Shown here piece after piece: positions 61,006 through 64,000 of a DNA stretch of 64,000 nt. How positions within the stretch are numbered: position 1 is the stretch's first letter; the number at the start of each line of letters is the position of its first letter. The notes under the pieces are model-generated. The model saw nothing but the letters and a program-made list of their open reading frames with translations. It searched no databases and was not told the DNA's origin. The translations under genes and the position numbers were made by a program. Origin of the DNA: Veillonella denticariosi JCM 15641 (GTDB lineage: Bacteria > Bacillota > Negativicutes > Veillonellales > Veillonellaceae); contig NZ_PPDB01000003.1 in the NCBI RefSeq assembly GCF_002959855.1, positions 248,001 through 312,000 on the forward strand, written 5' to 3'.

Positions 61006-61857
61006 ATGGAAGAACGCATGGATTTCAGAATTTTAAATAACGGCAGCTTCATCCCGTCTATCGGCTTCGGCACGTACAGGACGGGAACTGTCGATGAAAC
61101 GGAACAGGCCGTGACGAATGCACTCTCCGCAGGATATCGCCTGCTCGATACGGCGGCCTACTACGACAACGAAGAAGCCGTCGGCAAAGCCATCAAAGCA
61201 TCCGATATTAAGCGCACCGATATTATCATCACGACCAAGATATGGCACTCCGATGCGGGCTATGACAATACGATGCGTGCCGTTGAAAGCTCTCTGAAGA
61301 AACTGGACACCAACTATATCGACATCATGCTCATCCATCAACCGATCGGCGATTACTACGGATCATGGCGCGCCATGGAGGAATTATACGATCAAAACGT
61401 ATTGCGCGGACTCGGTCTTTCCAATTTCTACGAAGACCGCCTCATCGATCTACTCTATCACTGCAATATAAAGCCGGTTGTAAATCAGATTGAATGTCAT
61501 CCGTTTAATCAACGCCAATCCCTCTTACAGGTCATGAGAAAACATCAAGTTGTCGGTATGGCATGGTCTCCGTTCACAAGAGACAGGCAACCGATTTTTG
61601 ACCATCCGATTATCAAAAGCCTCGCTGAAAAATATAATGTCACAAAACACCAGGTCATCCTCCGCTGGCATATCCAGCGCGGCATCATTCCATTACCTAA
61701 GGCAAGCACGTTAAGTCATATGGAATCAAACTTCGACGTGTTCGATTTCAAGCTCACAAATATCGACATGGATGTAATGGAGCTGTTGGATCAGCGGTCA
61801 TTTTTAGAAAATCATCATACCGCAGAAGGGCTTGAGCGCATTTTGAAGCTTAAATAG
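61006..61857 (+). CDS. Aldo/keto reductase
   Basis: NADPH-dependent carbonyl reductase of 283 residues with a TIM-barrel fold. The tetrad can be read: Asp in LLDTAAYYDNEEAVGKAI, Tyr in the same block, Lys in IIITTKIW and His in IMLIHQP. LPKASTLSHMESN carries the cofactor-binding Lys/Ser region. The substrate is unknown; the group resembles 2,5-diketogluconate reductases. GAGGAGG precedes the ATG. A single gene, followed by a large palindromic element. Confidence 0.9.
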   Translation: MEERMDFRILNNGSFIPSIGFGTYRTGTVDETEQAVTNALSAGYRLLDTAAYYDNEEAVGKAIKASDIKRTDIIITTKIWHSDAGYDNTMRAVESSLKKLDTNYIDIMLIHQPIGDYYGSWRAMEELYDQNVLRGLGLSNFYEDRLIDLLYHCNIKPVVNQIECHPFNQRQSLLQVMRKHQVVGMAWSPFTRDRQPIFDHPIIKSLAEKYNVTKHQVILRWHIQRGIIPLPKASTLSHMESNFDVFDFKLTNIDMDVMELLDQRSFLENHHTAEGLERILKLK

Positions 61858-61867
61858 ATTGTTACTT

Positions 61868-62037
61868 ATGATGACCTGCTTTCCTATCCGAACACTATTA
61901 CAAAACTAATAAACTCCCCCCTCCGTCAAGCCTCCAAGGCCACCGGCTTCGCGTTGCGAAGCCGCGCCAAGTCGTTTGACGAAAAGGGGGATTTCATTTT
62001 TATAAAATACTTTTCCCACATGAAAGCAGGTCATCAT
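61868..62037. repeat. 170-bp nested palindromic element
   Basis: Perfect 16-bp terminal inverted repeats (61868-61883 and 62022-62037). Inside lie CCCCC/GGGGG and CGTCAA/TTGACG stems and a central GGCTTCGC-GTT-GCGAAGCC hairpin (61945-61963). It has no open frame. It looks like a MITE or palindromic intergenic repeat and similar GC-rich palindromes are common in Firmicutes, as I recall. Only one copy is in the window. Confidence 0.7.
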
Positions 62038-62130
62038 TATTGTTCAAACTATATGCCTTAAAGTCCGCTCGGTGTCCAATATGCTTTCATACATCATTAT
62101 CTAAAAATATCCGCTAATCCTATTAATAGA

Positions 62131-62205
62131 AAAAAGAACCGACTGATATTCAAAATACTTCGACTCCGAGAAGCACATAACTTTGAAAATCAATCGGTTC
62201 TTTTT
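62131..62205. terminator. Long terminator hairpin after azlD
   Basis: AAAGAACCGA pairs with TCGGTTCTTT, with a further TTCAAA/TTTGAA stem and a CTTC/GAAG tip. T-runs on both strands make it bidirectional. It lies four bases from the azlD stop. Confidence 0.8.
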
Positions 62206-62208
62206 ACT

Positions 62209-62547
62209 TTATTTCGGCACATTAAATACGAGTTGCACGAGCACCATATAAACAATGGTACCCGCCGCGATGGAGAGGAACATATTACGTTTCCACAGGT
62301 GCAGCCCCACCGTAATCATAACAGTGATAAGTTCCGGTATGCCGTATGGATAGGAAAGTACTTTGGTTTCTTTCACGGTATAAACCACAAGCATACCCAT
62401 TACGGCAGACGGCAATGCCCGTCCCAAAAACAGAACAAACGGTGGCGCCGTCTTGCCGGACGGAAATATGAGAAAAGCGCCGAAGCGGGTCAATAAGGTA
62501 CCCGCCACGACGATGGCGACGGTCATAACCATTTCCATATCAGTCAA
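62209..62547 (-). CDS. azlD: AzlD-family branched-chain amino acid exporter subunit
   Basis: Small membrane partner of AzlC, about 112 residues with four hydrophobic segments; RFGAFLIFPSGKTAPPFVLFLGRALPSAVMGML is split here as RFGAFLIFPSG and LPSAVMGMLVVYTV. Start choice: a TTG at 62547 lies eight bases after GGAGG and overlaps the azlC end; the next ATG (62538) is 17 bases from that site. The overlap implies coupled translation with azlC. Together they are predicted to export branched-chain amino acids. Confidence 0.85.
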   Translation of the reverse strand: MTDMEMVMTVAIVVAGTLLTRFGAFLIFPSGKTAPPFVLFLGRALPSAVMGMLVVYTVKETKVLSYPYGIPELITVMITVGLHLWKRNMFLSIAAGTIVYMVLVQLVFNVPK

Positions 62548-63283
62548 GGCGTACACCTCCCCACTTATACGCCACATAGCAGGCGATGAGCATCGCGGTC
62601 ATCGATAACAGCATAAATGCCGATTTGCCAAAGAGGATCAGCATTACGGTAGCTACCACGGCACCACACAATCCAAAGATTTTAATGGTCCTGTTTTTAG
62701 CGTTTAACAGCATTTCTAAAAAGACCACGATAAACAGTCCGGGCAGCACGAAGTCGATACCGCGCAAGTCAACGGTGGACAATAAGTTCCCAAAAAGTCC
62801 ACCGACAAAGGTGCTGAACACCCAAAACACATAATTCAACCAGGACACGTGAAAGTAAAACCACTTTTTATCCACATCATCAGGTAATGTTGTGGTCGCA
62901 TTGATAGCGAAGCTTTCATCACACATCCAGGCCACCGTAGGAAACCATTTCCACCCCATATCGGTATAGCGCTGTAACATCGACAGGCCGTAGAAAAAGT
63001 GACGACCATTCACAAACATGGTCAACAGAAATGCATTAAACGGATCAAAGCCGGCCATGAGCATTCCGATGGTAACAAATTCCATCGATCCTGCAAAAAT
63101 AGTTGCCGCCATAACGGGTGGAACCCACCACGGAAAACCTTGACTCGTCGCATACAGACCGAAGCCGAGCCCGATAAAGAAAAAGCTGATACCCATGGGA
63201 ATCATAATGGGCAGTGCAAAGGAAAAGGAACTGCGTTTTTTCACAGTCGCCTCATGATGTTCATCGGGCTGAGATATATTCAT
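62540..63283 (-). CDS. azlC: AzlC-family branched-chain amino acid exporter subunit
   Basis: Large membrane subunit of a branched-chain amino acid exporter, 247 residues. Family blocks: ALPIMIPMGISFFFIGLGFG, IFAGSMEFVTIGML and VNGRHFFYGLSML, then TVAWMCDESFAI. The ATG at 63283 follows TGGAG by eight bases; a start at 63307 is weaker. It overlaps azlD. A single exact DnaA box lies inside the gene and is probably chance. Confidence 0.88.
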   Translation of the reverse strand: MNISQPDEHHEATVKKRSSFSFALPIMIPMGISFFFIGLGFGLYATSQGFPWWVPPVMAATIFAGSMEFVTIGMLMAGFDPFNAFLLTMFVNGRHFFYGLSMLQRYTDMGWKWFPTVAWMCDESFAINATTTLPDDVDKKWFYFHVSWLNYVFWVFSTFVGGLFGNLLSTVDLRGIDFVLPGLFIVVFLEMLLNAKNRTIKIFGLCGAVVATVMLILFGKSAFMLLSMTAMLIACYVAYKWGGVRLD

Positions 63284-63316
63284 CGTCTCGACTCCATTTT
63301 TTAACATAAAATATTA

Positions 63317-64000
63317 TTACAAAGCACGTTTCAAAATTTCCCGCGTTACATCCGACGTAATGTCACCATGTTCGCCAAGGGCTACCATTCCATGCTCTTC
63401 CAGTTGCTTAACGATGCGTTCAATGGACGTTTCGTCCAAATCGTAATCTTTCAAATGTGTAGACACACCGAGCAATTCAAAGAACTCGCGGGTCTTCGCA
63501 ATAGCCGCATCAGCCTTTTCATCCTTCGACCCCTCGTCGATATGCCATACACGCTCCGCATATTGAACCAATTTATCGAGCTTGTCCGCCTTTTTCACCG
63601 TTAACAGTGCAGGCAACACGATTGCCAGTGTTATACCGTGGTCCAAATGATATGCGGCGGTCAATTCATGTCCGATGAGATGTGTCGCCCAATCTTGCGG
63701 CACACCGGCACCGATGAGGCTGTTCAGCGCCAAGGTCGACGCCCACACATGATTCGCTCGAACATCGTAATTTTCCGGCTCTTCGACGGTTTGACGTCCG
63801 ATTTCAATCATGGTTTGCAAAATACCTTCCGCAAATCGGTCCTGAATGCGCCCGTCCACGGGATATGTCAAATATTGTTCCGTCGTATGTACAAACGTAT
63901 CAATAACACCGTTTTTCACCTGTTTCTCCGGCAATGTGAAAGTAAGTGTCGGATCAAGCATGGAGAATTTCGGAAACACCAAATCACTGAATACCGGGAA
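63317..64000 (-). CDS. Iron-containing alcohol dehydrogenase (YqhD/BDH type), N-terminus beyond the window
   Basis: The C-terminal 227 residues or so of a group III alcohol dehydrogenase. The frame stays open to the right edge, so no start is given. VWASTLALNSLIGAGVP and DWATHLIGHELTAAYHLDHGITLA hold the two metal-binding His. The closest general type is the NADPH-dependent YqhD/butanol dehydrogenase group acting on short aldehydes. The stop at 63317 lies 34 bases before azlC. Confidence 0.9.
   Translation of the reverse strand, partial: FPVFSDLVFPKFSMLDPTLTFTLPEKQVKNGVIDTFVHTTEQYLTYPVDGRIQDRFAEGILQTMIEIGRQTVEEPENYDVRANHVWASTLALNSLIGAGVPQDWATHLIGHELTAAYHLDHGITLAIVLPALLTVKKADKLDKLVQYAERVWHIDEGSKDEKADAAIAKTREFFELLGVSTHLKDYDLDETSIERIVKQLEEHGMVALGEHGDITSDVTREILKRAL

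Noticed and set aside
62868-62876. Exact DnaA box in azlC
   Set aside because: A single copy in 64 kb is near the chance expectation and has no neighbours.

Overview
The window reads as chromosome of a Negativicutes bacterium, most likely Veillonella or a close relative (inference, not searched). It joins Firmicutes-type gene order (SRP RNA - dnaX - ebfC - recR - bofA) with anaerobic, cobamide-dependent metabolism (propanediol/glycerol dehydratase operon, CobT). No rRNA, tRNA, CRISPR array, insertion sequence or phage was recognised. Base composition is mosaic by eye: 1-12.9 kb, 17.5-19.1 kb and 34.8-39.3 kb are AT-rich with A/T-ending codons; the rest is clearly richer in G/C at third positions. 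One switch falls inside the purine permease gene near 34.79 kb.

Layout. 1-9.2 kb: a minus-strand pdu operon (pduB-C-D-E-G-H-O-F, continuing off the left edge) with the divergent activator gene pocR. 9.2-12.8 kb: metQ, a DUF389 membrane protein and cobT. 13-17.4 kb: a dicarboxylate/amino-acid symporter, an iron alcohol dehydrogenase and a DUF4153 membrane protein. 17.5-19.1 kb: an AT-rich island with one DUF2806-like accessory gene. 19.2-22.6 kb: class I ribonucleotide reductase nrdA-nrdB behind a two-hairpin leader. 24.2-31.6 kb: an aromatic amino-acid operon (aroF-B-A-C-pheA-aroE/aroK fusion) preceded by an unlisted leader peptide rich in Tyr/Phe/Trp and an attenuator; aroD and an MFS pump converge on it. 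33.8-42.9 kb: an Rrf2 regulator with repeated sites, purine permease, two paralogous secreted proteins, a MarR/SRPBCC/flavoprotein operon, an amino-acid permease, a secreted protein and a CDF exporter. 43.2-51.2 kb: the dnaX-recR region with a UvrD helicase carrying an internal DnaQ-type exonuclease and a pseudouridine synthase gene with an internal DnaA-box array. 51.3-51.6 kb: a probable type I toxin-antitoxin locus. 51.6-64 kb: glutamate synthase, a second RluA, an Eis-like acetyltransferase, a DUF2156 protein, an efflux adaptor, an aldo-keto reductase, azlCD and a partial alcohol dehydrogenase.

The most unusual signal is at 43383-43499. Seven DnaA-box-like 9-mers (three exact TTATCCACA), all in one orientation, have starts spaced 12-21-21-21-21-12 bp. 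They lie in an in-frame insertion in the pseudouridine synthase gene, and the 12-nt linkers between them are unrelated. This looks like a helically phased DnaA-binding array selected at DNA level and tolerated as a protein insert. Other notable items are the aromatic leader-peptide attenuator, the 25-residue toxin with an opposing promoter, the helicase-exonuclease fusion, a probable ATT start codon and a 170-bp nested palindromic element.
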